A DNA stretch of 61,951 bases. It comes from CAZUTO01 sp964623085 (GTDB lineage Bacteria > Pseudomonadota > Gammaproteobacteria > Pseudomonadales > GM7GCV1). The DNA is taken from assembly GCA_964623085.1 (NCBI GenBank), contig CAZUTO010000012.1, positions 1-61,951 of the forward strand, written 5' to 3'. Both the position numbers and the translations under genes were made by a program. Shown piece by piece: positions 52,979 to 61,951 of this stretch. Under the pieces are notes generated by a model. It had not been told where the DNA came from. It ran no database searches and was given only the letters and a program-made list of their open reading frames with translations. The stretch's first letter is position 1. Every line of letters starts with the position of its first letter.

Positions 52979-53073
52979 CGCTTTCCTAGCTTAATCATAA
53001 GCGCATAGGCTTAAACGCAAGCCAGAAACCATTTAGAATCCGCACTCAACAAAAATAAAAACGGGGATGCGCA

Positions 53074-54591
53074 ATGGGGCTTTTTACCTGGTCCTGGATA
53101 TTCATGGCTCTCTACATCGGCGCCATGCTGATATTTGGCGCAGTAGCAAGCCGACGCGTAAAAGATGCCGATGACTTTGCCACCGCCCGCAATAGCTACG
53201 GCCCCTTTATCCTCGCGCTGGCATTTGCATCCACTGCAGCCAGTGGTGCAACCTTTCTCGGTGTTCCAGGGCTAACCTATACCTACGGCGTATCCATTCT
53301 TTGGATTGCGTTCCTCTACCCACTTGGCATCTATCTAGGCGTCTTGATTTGCCAACGAACCATTGGCAAATTTGGCAATGAGTCTGGCGCCCGATCTATT
53401 CCCGAATACCTAGGCGAGCGTTATCAATCTGAGGCATTGCGAATTTCAGCTGCTGTATTATCGCTTTTGCTACTGTTCTATCTCGCTGGACAATTGGTTG
53501 CTGGGCTGGTCATGTTCGAGATGATGCTCGGACTGTCCAAAGTATGGGCGCTGGCAATTACCACCGCGGTGTTGCTTGGGTACGTCACTATGGGCGGTGC
53601 CCATGCGGATATATTGACCGACGGCGCGCAAGGTTTTCTGATGGTCATTCTGGCCATTGCTATTGCCGTTTTCTTTTTTACCGGCTTCGGAGCGGGAGGG
53701 TTCGACAACCTCATTGAGAGCCTAAGAACCCAAGACCCGACACTATTGGAAAACTTCAATACAACGGCGCCCATCACAGCTTCGCGCTGGTCGTATATTT
53801 CTCTCGTCATTGCACATATCCCTCTTGGCTTGCTCCCACACATCGGCAACAAACTCTGGGCACTAAAAGACGAAAAGAGCCGAAATCGCTTTCTCATACT
53901 GGCGTTCATATTTGGCATGATATTGCCCTGCATGGCACTCGGCGGCGCGATAGCTCGCTCGGTCTTGGGAGGCGCACTATTGGAAGGCGGCGCTAACACT
54001 GCTCTGCCTGCGCTGTTTATCGAACTGTTTCCGGCATGGCTTGCAGCACTTTTGGGAGTGGGTGTGCTTGCCGCAATTATGTCGACAGCCGACGGGTTAC
54101 TTATTTCGACTTCCCAAGTTTTCGCCAATGACATCTATCGCCGCAGCATTGCGCCGCGCTGGCATAGTCATATAAGCGAATCACAACTAGATAAAAACGT
54201 GCTTGGGATTAGTCGTGTTGTCACCGTACTGACGCTACTTGGATCTATCGCCTTAGGTTGGTCAATCATGCACCTGAATGTGACCTTGCTAATTTGGGCC
54301 GGTGTCGGTGGGTTTACGGCGGCACTAACAGGACCCTTAGTTTTTGGTTCACTATGGAATGGGGTAAATGGCCCCGGAGCGATTGCCGGGTTTTGGGGCG
54401 GTGCGATTAGTTTCATCTTAATCCACGCAAAAATTATTTCGGGGCTCTGGCTCATCGGAACACCACTAGAAGGTGCTGGACGATGGTTTGATTTCTATGC
54501 CGGAAGTCCCTATTCCGCTGCAACAATGGGTGGAATAATTGCCATCCTTTTGTGCTATAGCGTCTCCAAACTCACTAACCAAAAAGCCTAA
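53074..54591 (+). CDS. Sodium:solute symporter (SSS) family transporter
   Basis: The 505-residue protein has thirteen membrane helices, with the SSS-type start SRRVKDADDFATARNSYGPF and core motifs FASTAASGATFLGVPGLTYTYG and GVLAAIMSTADGLLISTSQ. The ATG is preceded by GGGGA. The family takes up amino acids, sugars or carboxylates with sodium; no motif decides the substrate. It follows the SCO gene by 95 bp, so it may be part of the same transcription unit or independent. Convergent with bioA. Confidence 0.9.
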   Translation: MGLFTWSWIFMALYIGAMLIFGAVASRRVKDADDFATARNSYGPFILALAFASTAASGATFLGVPGLTYTYGVSILWIAFLYPLGIYLGVLICQRTIGKFGNESGARSIPEYLGERYQSEALRISAAVLSLLLLFYLAGQLVAGLVMFEMMLGLSKVWALAITTAVLLGYVTMGGAHADILTDGAQGFLMVILAIAIAVFFFTGFGAGGFDNLIESLRTQDPTLLENFNTTAPITASRWSYISLVIAHIPLGLLPHIGNKLWALKDEKSRNRFLILAFIFGMILPCMALGGAIARSVLGGALLEGGANTALPALFIELFPAWLAALLGVGVLAAIMSTADGLLISTSQVFANDIYRRSIAPRWHSHISESQLDKNVLGISRVVTVLTLLGSIALGWSIMHLNVTLLIWAGVGGFTAALTGPLVFGSLWNGVNGPGAIAGFWGGAISFILIHAKIISGLWLIGTPLEGAGRWFDFYAGSPYSAATMGGIIAILLCYSVSKLTNQKA

Positions 54592-54607
54592 AACCCATAT
54601 TGAGTTT

Positions 54608-55906
54608 TTAATATTCGTTCGACTCAACGAGTTGGCAAATCACGCTGGTAATCATTTGTAGTTCGGTCTTTGACATCACATAGGGTGGCATACAGTAGAT
54701 CAGATTTCGGAACGGTCGCAGCCAAACACCCTGTTCAGTAGCAAAAGAAGTGGCTTTTGCCACATCCACTGGCCGATCGACCTCTACCACACCAATAGCA
54801 CCGAGAACACGTACATCCTTTACATTCGACAAATCCCTGCAGGGTGCTAACTCTTCGACTAGCTGCGACTCAATACCCGCTACCTGAGTTAACCAATGTC
54901 CCTCGGAAATAATATCCATATTTTTACTGGCTACTGATACAGCCAGCGCATTGGCCATATAGGTAGGGCCATGCATCAGCGGTTCGTTGTTTGGCCCAGC
55001 GACCCCTGCGGCCACCTTGCGCGTGCAGAGCGTTGCCGCAAAGCTCAGGTAACCTGCTGTCATTGCTTTCCCTAAGCAAAGAATATCGGGCTCAATATCG
55101 GCGTGCTCATAGCCAAACAATTTCCCTGTGCGCCCAAAGCCGGTGGCTATTTCATCCAGAACTAGCAATACCTCATATTGATCACAGAGCCGCCGCAAAT
55201 GTTTCAGTATCAGGGGGTTATATATGTTCATGCCCCCAGCATTCTGAACAACAGGCTCCATCACAAGCACAGCAGCACTCGATGCTTCGAGTTCGAAGGT
55301 GGTTTCTAGATGATCTAAATAGGCTTGTGGCACCTCATTGTGATAACCCGCTGGCGGTCGATCTAGATAAATAGGTGCATATAACAAGCCGCTAAACCGA
55401 GCGTGCATGCCGTCATCAGGGTCCGACATCGCCATAGTCGCAAAGGTATCGCCGTGGTAGCCACCGCGCAGCGTCATCACGCTGTTCTTTTCTGGACGTC
55501 CCACTCCTTGCCAATATTGCAGCGCCATTTTTAGCGCCACCTCAACCGCGACAGAACCTGAATCCGAGTAAAAAATAGTGTCTAGGCTAGGTGCCGTTAT
55601 CTCGAGAAGCTGTTTGCCTAGTTCTGTTGCTGGCCGGTGCGTCAACCCACCAAACATCACATGGGCAAAATCCTGTAATTGCACTTGAAGCGCCTGATTC
55701 AATTCAGGATGGTTATAACCTTGAATGGCTGCCCACCAAGATGCCATACCATCAATTAACTCCTCCCCACCCGCTAGCGTTATTTTGCATCCATGTGCAC
55801 GCGCTACAATCGGCAACGCTCCATTTGAACCAAGTGCTGCATATGGGTGCCAGAGATGGTGGCGATCAATGTCACTCGCTTCTTGGGATGAGGTCTTAGC
55901 GTTCAT
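54608..55906 (-). CDS. bioA: Adenosylmethionine-8-amino-7-oxononanoate aminotransferase
   Basis: The 432-residue protein is a class III aminotransferase with PLP lysine K280 in LCLGKAMTAGYLSFA, D251 in VLDEIATGFGRTG, and YHGDTFATMAMSDP. The N-terminal HLWHPYAALGSNG and DGMASWWAAIQGYNH are characteristic of BioA, which uses S-adenosylmethionine as amino donor in biotin synthesis. The ATG follows directly after the PpsR stop codon, so the two genes are co-transcribed although unrelated. Other bio genes are not in the window. Confidence 0.92.
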   Translation of the reverse strand: MNAKTSSQEASDIDRHHLWHPYAALGSNGALPIVARAHGCKITLAGGEELIDGMASWWAAIQGYNHPELNQALQVQLQDFAHVMFGGLTHRPATELGKQLLEITAPSLDTIFYSDSGSVAVEVALKMALQYWQGVGRPEKNSVMTLRGGYHGDTFATMAMSDPDDGMHARFSGLLYAPIYLDRPPAGYHNEVPQAYLDHLETTFELEASSAAVLVMEPVVQNAGGMNIYNPLILKHLRRLCDQYEVLLVLDEIATGFGRTGKLFGYEHADIEPDILCLGKAMTAGYLSFAATLCTRKVAAGVAGPNNEPLMHGPTYMANALAVSVASKNMDIISEGHWLTQVAGIESQLVEELAPCRDLSNVKDVRVLGAIGVVEVDRPVDVAKATSFATEQGVWLRPFRNLIYCMPPYVMSKTELQMITSVICQLVESNEY

Positions 55907-56725
55907 TTACAGTCGACGAACCAAACCGGTTTCAACCAGTATATGTGCACCGATTTCCTCAACCGATAGATGTGTCGTTATCACTTTCTTGAGACCAAGC
56001 TTGCGATACAAGCTCTCTGCTTCCTTCACTTCCCACTCACACTGGCGCAAAGACGCATACTTGGAGCCTGAGCGTCGCTCGTTACGAATGGCTGATAGTC
56101 TTTCCGGCGCAATGGTGAGCGCAAACAGTTTGTCTTTATGATCAAGCAGTGCCTCAGGGAACCGTCCGTCTTCTAGGTCTTCCTCAGTGAGCGGATAATT
56201 TGCCGCGAAAATGCCGTACTGCATTCCCATATACAGGCAAGTGGGCGTTTTAGCGCTTCGAGACACACCCACTAGAACGATATCCGCCTGCCCGTATCGG
56301 TTTACGCGCATGCCATCATCGTTGTCCAACGCATAATTCACCGCGTCGATGCGTAACATGGCTTTTTCTTCGGCAGGATTTGCATGTGATTTACCGACAT
56401 GACTCATCGACTTTTCTTGGAGTTCCTCTTCTAACCCCGGAAGAAAGCTGCCAAAAATATCGATAACAAAGCCATCCGCTTCCGCAATAGTCTCTCGAAT
56501 CGATGTGCTCAGAATGGAAGAAAAAATCAGTGGCTTGCTATCTGCCAACTGAACACTGCTGCGAATTCTTAGCAGCGCAGCGCGCGCTTTTTGTTTAGTG
56601 TCGGTGTAAGGCATATAAACAGGGGTAAACTGCGTATTCTCGAATTGCGCAAGTAACGCATTACCCAAGTTCTCCGCTGTTTGACCAGTACTGTCCGAAA
56701 TAAAAAATGCGTGTCTGTTATTCAT
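55907..56725 (-). CDS. ppsR: PEP synthase regulatory protein (kinase/pyrophosphorylase)
   Basis: The 272-residue protein has the DUF299 features: FFISDSTGQTAENLGNALL at the start, the P-loop-like GVSRSAKTPTCLYMG (153-167), and the C-terminal SVEEIGAHILVE region. It switches PEP synthase off by ADP-dependent phosphorylation and on by phosphate-dependent dephosphorylation. It is divergent from ppsA, its target, across 127 bp, which fits this partnership and helps separate it from the PPDK-regulating members. The first bases of the shared region should hold both promoters. Confidence 0.93.
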   Translation of the reverse strand: MNNRHAFFISDSTGQTAENLGNALLAQFENTQFTPVYMPYTDTKQKARAALLRIRSSVQLADSKPLIFSSILSTSIRETIAEADGFVIDIFGSFLPGLEEELQEKSMSHVGKSHANPAEEKAMLRIDAVNYALDNDDGMRVNRYGQADIVLVGVSRSAKTPTCLYMGMQYGIFAANYPLTEEDLEDGRFPEALLDHKDKLFALTIAPERLSAIRNERRSGSKYASLRQCEWEVKEAESLYRKLGLKKVITTHLSVEEIGAHILVETGLVRRL

Positions 56726-56852
56726 ATCACCGCTATAACTATTGGTTCTGTGCCTTAATGCACAAAAATAGATCTGAGATTAGGCTATCATCGCACCTCT
56801 TTCGAACCAACAACTATCTCAAAGCAATCCTCTTTCCACCTAGGAGTTTACT

Positions 56853-59219
56853 GTGTCTGACCAAATTCTTCGTTTCGAACAACTCGGTATGAATGACGTC
56901 GATCAAGTCGGCGGCAAGAATGCCTCTTTGGGAGAGATGATCAGTAATCTCAGTAACCTTGGTGTATCGGTGCCTACGGGCTACGCAACAACCGCAGACG
57001 CGTTTCGAACGTTTCTGAGCCAAAGTGGCATTGATGATCGCATCAATCAGGTTCTCGATAATTTAGATGTCGAAGATGTGCAAGCGCTGGCTGAGGCTGG
57101 TGCGCAAATCCGTCAGTGGGTCATGGAAACACCTTTTACGCCTGAGCTGGAAAAGGCAATTCATCAGGGCTACAAAGATCTATGCGGCGATCTAACGGAT
57201 ATTTCTGTCGCTGTTCGTTCTTCGGCAACCGCAGAGGATCTGCCCGATGCGTCGTTCGCCGGCCAACAGGAGACATTTCTCAACATTCGCGGCATCGACA
57301 ATGTTTTGATCGCCGTAAAAGAAGTATTCGCTTCTTTGTTTAATGATCGCGCTATTTCCTACCGCGTGCATCAGGGGTTTGATCACAAAGAAGTCGCGCT
57401 CTCTGCTGGAATTCAGCGCATGGTGCGCAGCGAAACCGGTGCCAGTGGTGTGATGTTCACTATGGACACCGAGTCCGGAAACGATAACGTTATTTTTATT
57501 ACTGCCTCATACGGGCTAGGTGAAATGGTGGTTCAGGGTGCCGTTAATCCTGACGAGTTTTACGTCCACAAAGCCACATTGGCAGCAGGCTTCCCCAGCG
57601 TCATTCGCCGCAAGCTCGGCAGCAAAGCGGAAAAAATGATCTACGGTGAAAGTGCCACGGCCGGTAAATCGGTAGAGGTGGTTCCTGTTGATGAAGCAGA
57701 CCGCAAGCAATTCTGTCTAACGGACGAAGATATCGTCGAGCTCTCCAAGCAAGCGATGATTATCGAAAAGCACTATCAGCGACCCATGGATATCGAATGG
57801 GGAAAAGACGGTGACGACGGTAAAATTTATATTCTTCAGGCACGACCTGAAACCGTTCAAAGCCAGACAGCAGGCGGCTCACTGCAACGCTACCTCCTAA
57901 AGGAAACAAGCAACATTGTCGCCGAGGGCCGCGCTATTGGCTCCAAAATCGGTGCGGGCTCAGTGCGAGTAGTAAACGGCCTAAGCGAAATGGATCAAGT
58001 ACAACAAGGCGACGTCCTTGTGACAGACATGACGGATCCAGACTGGGAACCAGTTATGAAGCGTTGTGCAGCCATTGTCACTAATCGTGGCGGACGAACC
58101 TGTCACGCAGCAATTATCGCTCGTGAGCTCGGTATTCCTGCCGTCGTGGGCTGTGATGACGCCACCCGCTCTATGGCATCGGTTTCCGAAGCAACTGTGA
58201 GCTGTGCCGAAGGGGATACGGGAAACATCTACGAGGGCATTCTTCCTTTTGAAATCATCAGTAGCGACGTTGCCAATATGGCAGAGCTTCCTATCGACGT
58301 GATGATGAATGTCGCTAATCCAGATCGCGCAATGAGTTTCGCCAAATTACCAAACAAAGGTGTCGGCCTCGCGCGGTTGGAGTTCATTATTAACCGACAA
58401 ATCGGGATACACCCCAAAGCGCTGCTCGAATACCACAGACAAGATGACGCGATCAAAGCCGAAATTGACGAGATCACAGCGGGTTACACATCCCCTATCG
58501 ATTTCTACGTCGAAAAAATTGTTGAAGGTGTCGCCACTATTGCCGGCGCCTTCCACCCAAATAAAGTTATCGTTCGGCTCTCAGATTTTAAATCGAACGA
58601 GTACGCCAACCTTCTAGGTGGCGGTCAGTACGAGCCGGAAGAAGAAAACCCGATGATCGGTTTCCGCGGCGCGTCACGCTATATCGCGGAAAATTTCCGA
58701 GACTGCTTTGAGCTCGAATGCCGTGCGATGAAAAAGGTACGAGATCAGCTGGGGCTCACCAATGTTTGGTTGATGGTTCCTTTTGTCAGAACGCTAGATG
58801 AAGCTCGACAAGTCACCGAAATCCTCGCCGAGTACGGCCTCAAACGCGGTGAAAACGACCTAAAACTGGTGATGATGTGCGAACTGCCTTCAAACGCAGT
58901 GCTCGCTGATGAATTCCTCCAGTATTTCGATGGCTTCTCGATTGGCTCTAACGACATGACTCAGCTGACGCTAGGATTGGATCGTGATTCAGGTTTAATT
59001 GCCCACCTATTTGATGAGCGCAATGAGGCTGTTAAAAAGATGCTGGAAATGGCCATTCAAGCCTGTCATGCGCAAAACAAATACGTCGGCATTTGCGGTC
59101 AAGGGCCTTCTGACCACCCCGATTTGGCTCTATGGTTGATGGAGCAAAACATCAGCAGTGTTTCTCTCACTCCGGATTCAGTGCTCGAAACTTGGATGTT
59201 CTTGGCTAAAAATACCTGA
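56853..59219 (+). CDS. ppsA: Phosphoenolpyruvate synthase
   Basis: The start is GTG at 56853, with TAGGAG 6 bp upstream. The 788-residue protein has the ATP-binding N-terminal domain (VGGKNASLGEMISNL, VAVRSSATAEDLPDASFAGQ), the phosphohistidine domain TNRGGRTCHAAIIAREL with catalytic H418, and the PEP/pyruvate barrel (VMMCELPSNAVLADEF, FSIGSNDMTQLTLGLDRDS, GICGQGPSDHPDLA). It makes PEP from pyruvate and ATP, the first committed gluconeogenic step from C3 compounds. The family is usually near 790 residues. Divergent from ppsR. Confidence 0.96.
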   Translation: MSDQILRFEQLGMNDVDQVGGKNASLGEMISNLSNLGVSVPTGYATTADAFRTFLSQSGIDDRINQVLDNLDVEDVQALAEAGAQIRQWVMETPFTPELEKAIHQGYKDLCGDLTDISVAVRSSATAEDLPDASFAGQQETFLNIRGIDNVLIAVKEVFASLFNDRAISYRVHQGFDHKEVALSAGIQRMVRSETGASGVMFTMDTESGNDNVIFITASYGLGEMVVQGAVNPDEFYVHKATLAAGFPSVIRRKLGSKAEKMIYGESATAGKSVEVVPVDEADRKQFCLTDEDIVELSKQAMIIEKHYQRPMDIEWGKDGDDGKIYILQARPETVQSQTAGGSLQRYLLKETSNIVAEGRAIGSKIGAGSVRVVNGLSEMDQVQQGDVLVTDMTDPDWEPVMKRCAAIVTNRGGRTCHAAIIARELGIPAVVGCDDATRSMASVSEATVSCAEGDTGNIYEGILPFEIISSDVANMAELPIDVMMNVANPDRAMSFAKLPNKGVGLARLEFIINRQIGIHPKALLEYHRQDDAIKAEIDEITAGYTSPIDFYVEKIVEGVATIAGAFHPNKVIVRLSDFKSNEYANLLGGGQYEPEEENPMIGFRGASRYIAENFRDCFELECRAMKKVRDQLGLTNVWLMVPFVRTLDEARQVTEILAEYGLKRGENDLKLVMMCELPSNAVLADEFLQYFDGFSIGSNDMTQLTLGLDRDSGLIAHLFDERNEAVKKMLEMAIQACHAQNKYVGICGQGPSDHPDLALWLMEQNISSVSLTPDSVLETWMFLAKNT

Positions 59220-59313
59220 TACATCAAAACATCTGCCATCATTTTGCGAATTTTTGGTGCAAATGCCGATAATCTTTTTTATCTTGTTCTAAAGAAAAAT
59301 AGATAGGCAACTA

Positions 59314-60717
59314 ATGCTCAAGCGCCCCGAAGGTATATCAACCGAACAGAAAGCTCTGTCGATTAATCTCGACGACAATATTTACGGCACCATTGTGGAA
59401 ATAGGTGCTGGCCAAGAAACCGCGAGGCAGTTTTTCAAAGCCGGGGCTGCCGCAGGCACCATTGCAAAAACCAGTTCCGCATATGATATGACGGTGAGCG
59501 ATGCGATCTACGGCAAGGCCGGTAGATACGTCAGCCGCGAACGCGTCCAGCAGATGCTCAAACACGAGTTTCAACTCTGTTTGGATCGTCTTACAGAAGT
59601 GCGACCCCCAGAATCAAGATTTTTCTCCTACGCGGCTACGGTCTCTGCGCGTAACTTCAAAGGCGACAACGAATGTCATGGCTGGATAGGCCTGCGTTTG
59701 CAACTCAACCCCGGTGAGGAGCCCAGCGAGGTACTCTGCCACGTGCGCATGCTGGACAGCACCAATGAGCTGCAATCCCTCGCGCTCGGTACACTTGGGG
59801 TCAACCTGATCCATTCCGCCTTTAACCACCATGACAACCCATATTGGCTGATTGAATCGCTTTCAGACAACCTAGGTGATGATCGAATTGAAGTTGATCT
59901 CATCGATTTCTCCGGCCCAGGTTTTGAACAGGTCGATAATCGCCTTACTAATCTGCATCTAGTGACTTCTTGGCTCACTCGTGCGGTAGTTTTCGACGCT
60001 AACGGCAACCCAGCCGTGCCACGGGATTTAATCTATAAAAAACCAGTTGCGGTGATGCGAGCTTCTTTCAAACCACCGACCCTAACCCATAATGATATGG
60101 AGCGTTGCGGTGTGCAGCAGCTCGCCAAAGAACAAGACCTCGAAGAGTCAAACATACTGAGGCTTGCCGAAGTGTCTATGTCACAGCTGATGAGTGACAA
60201 CCAAATTAATCAAGGTGATTTCTTATTACGCGTCGATCTCGCGAACGCAATGGGCTATAGCGTGGTCGTCTCGGATTACTTTCGCTATTTCAAATTGCGA
60301 TCTTGGTTTCGACGCCACACCAAAGAAGCGCTCGCTATCCTAATGAAGTCATCAGACATCAACGACTTTTTGTTTAAGGAAAGTCTCTATGAAGGATTAG
60401 AAGGCGGCCCAATGGAAGGCCTTGGCAAGCTGTTTGCCGACAACACAAGCGTATTTGTTTATCCGGTGCACATGGATGGTGAAAAACATAGCTTGGATGA
60501 CATTGAGTTTCCTCAACGCTTAGAGCATATCGCTCACCAAATTCGTCAAAACGGCAAACTCATTGATATGCAGGATTATGACGAAAGCCGCCTACATATC
60601 TCTGCCAGAAAAGTGGTTAAACAAATCACTCAGGCTGAAGAAGGCTGGGAAAACTCACTCTGTGAAGAGGTGACGTCGCTTATCAAAGAGCGCCAGTTAT
60701 TTGGATACAGCGAATAG
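59314..60717 (+). CDS. Conserved protein of unknown function
   Basis: The 467-residue protein starts ALSINLDDNIYGTIVEIGAGQETARQFF, with an AGG upstream of the ATG. Other recognisable blocks are GTIAKTSSAYDMTVSDAIYG, RYVSRERVQQML, ECHGWIGLRLQLNPG, VLCHVRMLDSTNELQ and a basic FRRHTKEALAILMK. I recognise it as a widespread conserved family without a known function; no membrane helix, signal peptide or catalytic motif is obvious. It follows ppsA by 94 bp on the same strand, but no functional link is implied. The whole frame has protein-like composition. Confidence 0.8.
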   Translation: MLKRPEGISTEQKALSINLDDNIYGTIVEIGAGQETARQFFKAGAAAGTIAKTSSAYDMTVSDAIYGKAGRYVSRERVQQMLKHEFQLCLDRLTEVRPPESRFFSYAATVSARNFKGDNECHGWIGLRLQLNPGEEPSEVLCHVRMLDSTNELQSLALGTLGVNLIHSAFNHHDNPYWLIESLSDNLGDDRIEVDLIDFSGPGFEQVDNRLTNLHLVTSWLTRAVVFDANGNPAVPRDLIYKKPVAVMRASFKPPTLTHNDMERCGVQQLAKEQDLEESNILRLAEVSMSQLMSDNQINQGDFLLRVDLANAMGYSVVVSDYFRYFKLRSWFRRHTKEALAILMKSSDINDFLFKESLYEGLEGGPMEGLGKLFADNTSVFVYPVHMDGEKHSLDDIEFPQRLEHIAHQIRQNGKLIDMQDYDESRLHISARKVVKQITQAEEGWENSLCEEVTSLIKERQLFGYSE

Positions 60718-60725
60718 CTGACGCA

Positions 60726-60830
60726 GTTGGCTCCGGCCCGAAGGCTTTCACCACGATAATTAGGCTTGGCAACGACATATGTGAGAAGCCAATCACGTTA
60801 ATTGCCGACGCATACAATACGTTTTATGCC
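60726..60830 (-). pseudogene. Decayed duplicate fragment of the adjacent RND exporter gene
   Basis: Two blocks match the 3' end of the RND gene in the same orientation. Block 60726-60776 corresponds to 60996-61046 and on the minus strand reads LPSLIIVVKAFGPEPTAS against LPALIVMVKPFGPEPTTT. Block 60781-60830 corresponds to 61135-61196 and shares the 17-mer GTGAGAAGCCAATCACG, reading YASAINVIGFS against YTSAIIVIGFS. About 84 bp between the blocks are deleted, and a stop codon interrupts the frame upstream. It is a non-functional remnant of a tandem duplication. Confidence 0.75.
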
Positions 60831-60924
60831 GATTATCGGATTTTTATTTCGCCATGCTTATAACGCGCTAGCTCAGCGTATTAGGCTTTTAATAAAATAA
60901 TGAACTGCACTAGATCAGTGTATT

Positions 60925-60975
60925 AAAAGGCGAGTTTGATCTTTGCATAAAAACAAGATCGACCTCGCCTTTTTT
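60925..60975 (-). terminator. Bipartite hairpin terminator after RND exporter
   Basis: AAAAGGCGAG (60925-60934) pairs with CTCGCCTTTT (60964-60973), and the inner arms GATCTT and AAGATC extend the stem. On the minus strand it ends in a T tract. It lies 11 bp past the RND stop. Two near-identical 16-mers (60868-60883 and 60910-60925) lie next to it. Confidence 0.8.
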
Positions 60976-60985
60976 GTTGGATAAC

Positions 60986-61951
60986 TTACGTCGTTGTTGG
61001 TTCTGGCCCGAACGGTTTAACCATGACGATTAAGGCCGGCAACAATACTAACGATAGCAGCGTATTCCCAAGCATCGCTAGTGCTGTCAGCAATCCAAAA
61101 TAGATGGACGGAATAAAGTTCGACAACGATAGCAGTGAGAAGCCAATCACGATGATGGCCGACGTATAAAACATAGCTCGACCAATGGTTTTATGCGAGC
61201 GCCGCATGCAACTAATGTAATCACCACCGATCTCAAATTCTTTATGGAACCGATGCAGATAGTGAATCTCGTGGTCCACACCCATGCCCACGGCAATCGC
61301 GGCAATCGTAATCGTCATAATATCTAGCGGAATCCCTGCCAGCCCCATAAAGCCAAGCACGATAGCGGCACCCAGCATATTGGGAACGATCGCAACCAAA
61401 GATACCTTCACTGATTTGAACAGCAGCATAAACATAAACATGATGCCGACAAAGACGGCTGCGAGGGTCTGAATCTGCGATCCAAACAAGCTTTGTAGCA
61501 TGTTGTTGTAGAGTACGATTAACCCAGTCGTGCGCACCTGCTCTGGCTCAAAATCGAGCTCAGTAATGGCGTAATCTTCAATACGCTGAACGAGTTCTGA
61601 ACGCGATAAACCTGGCTCTGATTCTATGATTCGCGTAGATATACGGGTCTGCTGCACGTCATCGCTTAAATAGGGGTTCACGAGGCTGGACTGCATCTCA
61701 TCTCCCATCCTATTGCGCAAAATACTCAACTCAATGTCGTTGAGTTCTTGGCCTGCATTTAGGTCGCGAGCTAACTTATAGCTGGTCGCGATGGAGTTTA
61801 CTTTACCCACCTCTGGTTGCGACTCGAGGAAATCATGCAGTTTTTCTACTTTCCTAATACCGCTTCGGTTCCACCAATAGCTGTAGGATGATGCGCTTGA
61901 CGAAGACTCGCCAAAAGAATCATCGGCGAATGGATCGTCAGCAAAGGGGTC
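60986..61951 (-). CDS. RND/MMPL superfamily exporter, C-terminal part (5' end outside window)
   Basis: The frame is open to the window edge, adding about 47 residues to the visible GTG; a start at that GTG is therefore not real. About 320 residues are seen. A periplasmic part (GQELNDIELSILRNRMGDEM, SELVQRIEDYAITELDFEPE) leads to five or six membrane helices: LFGSQIQTLAAVFVGIMFMF, ALVAIVPNMLGAAIVLGFMG-like sequence, and AAIAVGMGVDHEIHYLHRFH, where the Asp in the fourth-helix region is the proton-relay residue. The C-terminus GNTLLSLVLLPALIVMVKP is typical of the MMPL/SecDF-like branch. Such proteins export lipids or lipophilic compounds. Substrate unknown. Confidence 0.85.
   Translation of the reverse strand, partial: DPFADDPFADDSFGESSSSASSYSYWWNRSGIRKVEKLHDFLESQPEVGKVNSIATSYKLARDLNAGQELNDIELSILRNRMGDEMQSSLVNPYLSDDVQQTRISTRIIESEPGLSRSELVQRIEDYAITELDFEPEQVRTTGLIVLYNNMLQSLFGSQIQTLAAVFVGIMFMFMLLFKSVKVSLVAIVPNMLGAAIVLGFMGLAGIPLDIMTITIAAIAVGMGVDHEIHYLHRFHKEFEIGGDYISCMRRSHKTIGRAMFYTSAIIVIGFSLLSLSNFIPSIYFGLLTALAMLGNTLLSLVLLPALIVMVKPFGPEPTTT

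Overview
The window looks like a scaffold from a marine, heterotrophic gammaproteobacterium, probably assembled from a metagenome or single cell. Three runs of exactly 100 N mark scaffold joins. The gammaproteobacterial reading rests on the divergent ppsR/ppsA pair, BioA, TonB-dependent and DUF5916 outer-membrane proteins, TRAP and SSS transporters, and many short lipoproteins and secreted enzymes. Formylglycine-type sulfatases and exported proteins of families common in oligotrophic ocean gammaproteobacteria (DUF6152, DUF6644, YtcJ-type amidohydrolase) point to the open-ocean OMG/OM182-like lineages. That lower-rank placement is a guess. I saw no rRNA, tRNA, CRISPR array, insertion sequence or prophage.

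Layout. 1-2429: rubrerythrin, a CCG-type Fe-S protein and DUF3501 form a redox/peroxide-response cluster. 2599-5379: a PLP-dependent ACC-deaminase-like enzyme, an FAA hydrolase and a secreted orphan. 5401-14843: an exported-enzyme region with a ricin-lectin lipoprotein, a dihaem cytochrome c, two sulfatases, an amidohydrolase lipoprotein, a TauE/SafE exporter, a DUF6152 protein and a D-2-hydroxyacid dehydrogenase that carries a signal peptide. 15125-17397: a two-gene operon of archaeal-type (type II) GAPDH and archaeal-type phosphoglycerate kinase. 17737-24168: a small secreted protein, cytochrome b561, two DUF6644 membrane proteins, a DUF6152-lectin fusion and a CBM9/DUF5916 outer-membrane protein. 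24342-28644: a 2-oxoacid (pyruvate/acetoin) dehydrogenase operon E1alpha-E1beta-E2-YciI-SixA-like. 28805-38233: a catabolic island with an M24 enzyme resembling DddP, a Gfo/Idh/MocA oxidoreductase, an MFS carrier, a complete TRAP transporter, a GntR regulator, a HIBADH-like dehydrogenase and OsmC. 38342-43665: a third sulfatase, an EEP-family hydrolase, a CobW metallochaperone and a second FAA-family protein. 44018-54591: a TonB receptor, a periplasmic rhodanese, then a tight run of His-rich beta-propeller, cytochrome c-cupredoxin fusion, DsbD/CcdA-like membrane protein, second propeller, SCO copper chaperone and SSS transporter. 54608-61951: BioA, PpsR, PpsA, a conserved orphan, a decayed duplicate of an RND exporter and the RND exporter itself, which runs off the window.

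The best candidate for an undescribed system is 46579-52978. A periplasmic propeller enzyme with histidines placed like metal ligands is encoded with its own haem/cupredoxin electron carrier, a thiol-relay membrane protein and a SCO copper chaperone. I infer a copper-dependent periplasmic oxidase or reductase with dedicated maturation; its substrate cannot be read from the sequence. The archaeal-type GAPDH/PGK pair, the exported D-2-hydroxyacid dehydrogenase, the two enzymes with substituted metal ligands (M24 and FAA) and the DUF6152 proteins with a predicted mature N-terminal histidine also deserve a second look.

Several open frames are artefacts of the gaps. The CobW gene is split only because a 55-bp contig overlap was scaffolded with 100 N. 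The TonB receptor is one gene with missing sequence, and a small gene is hidden by the gap at 5538-5637.
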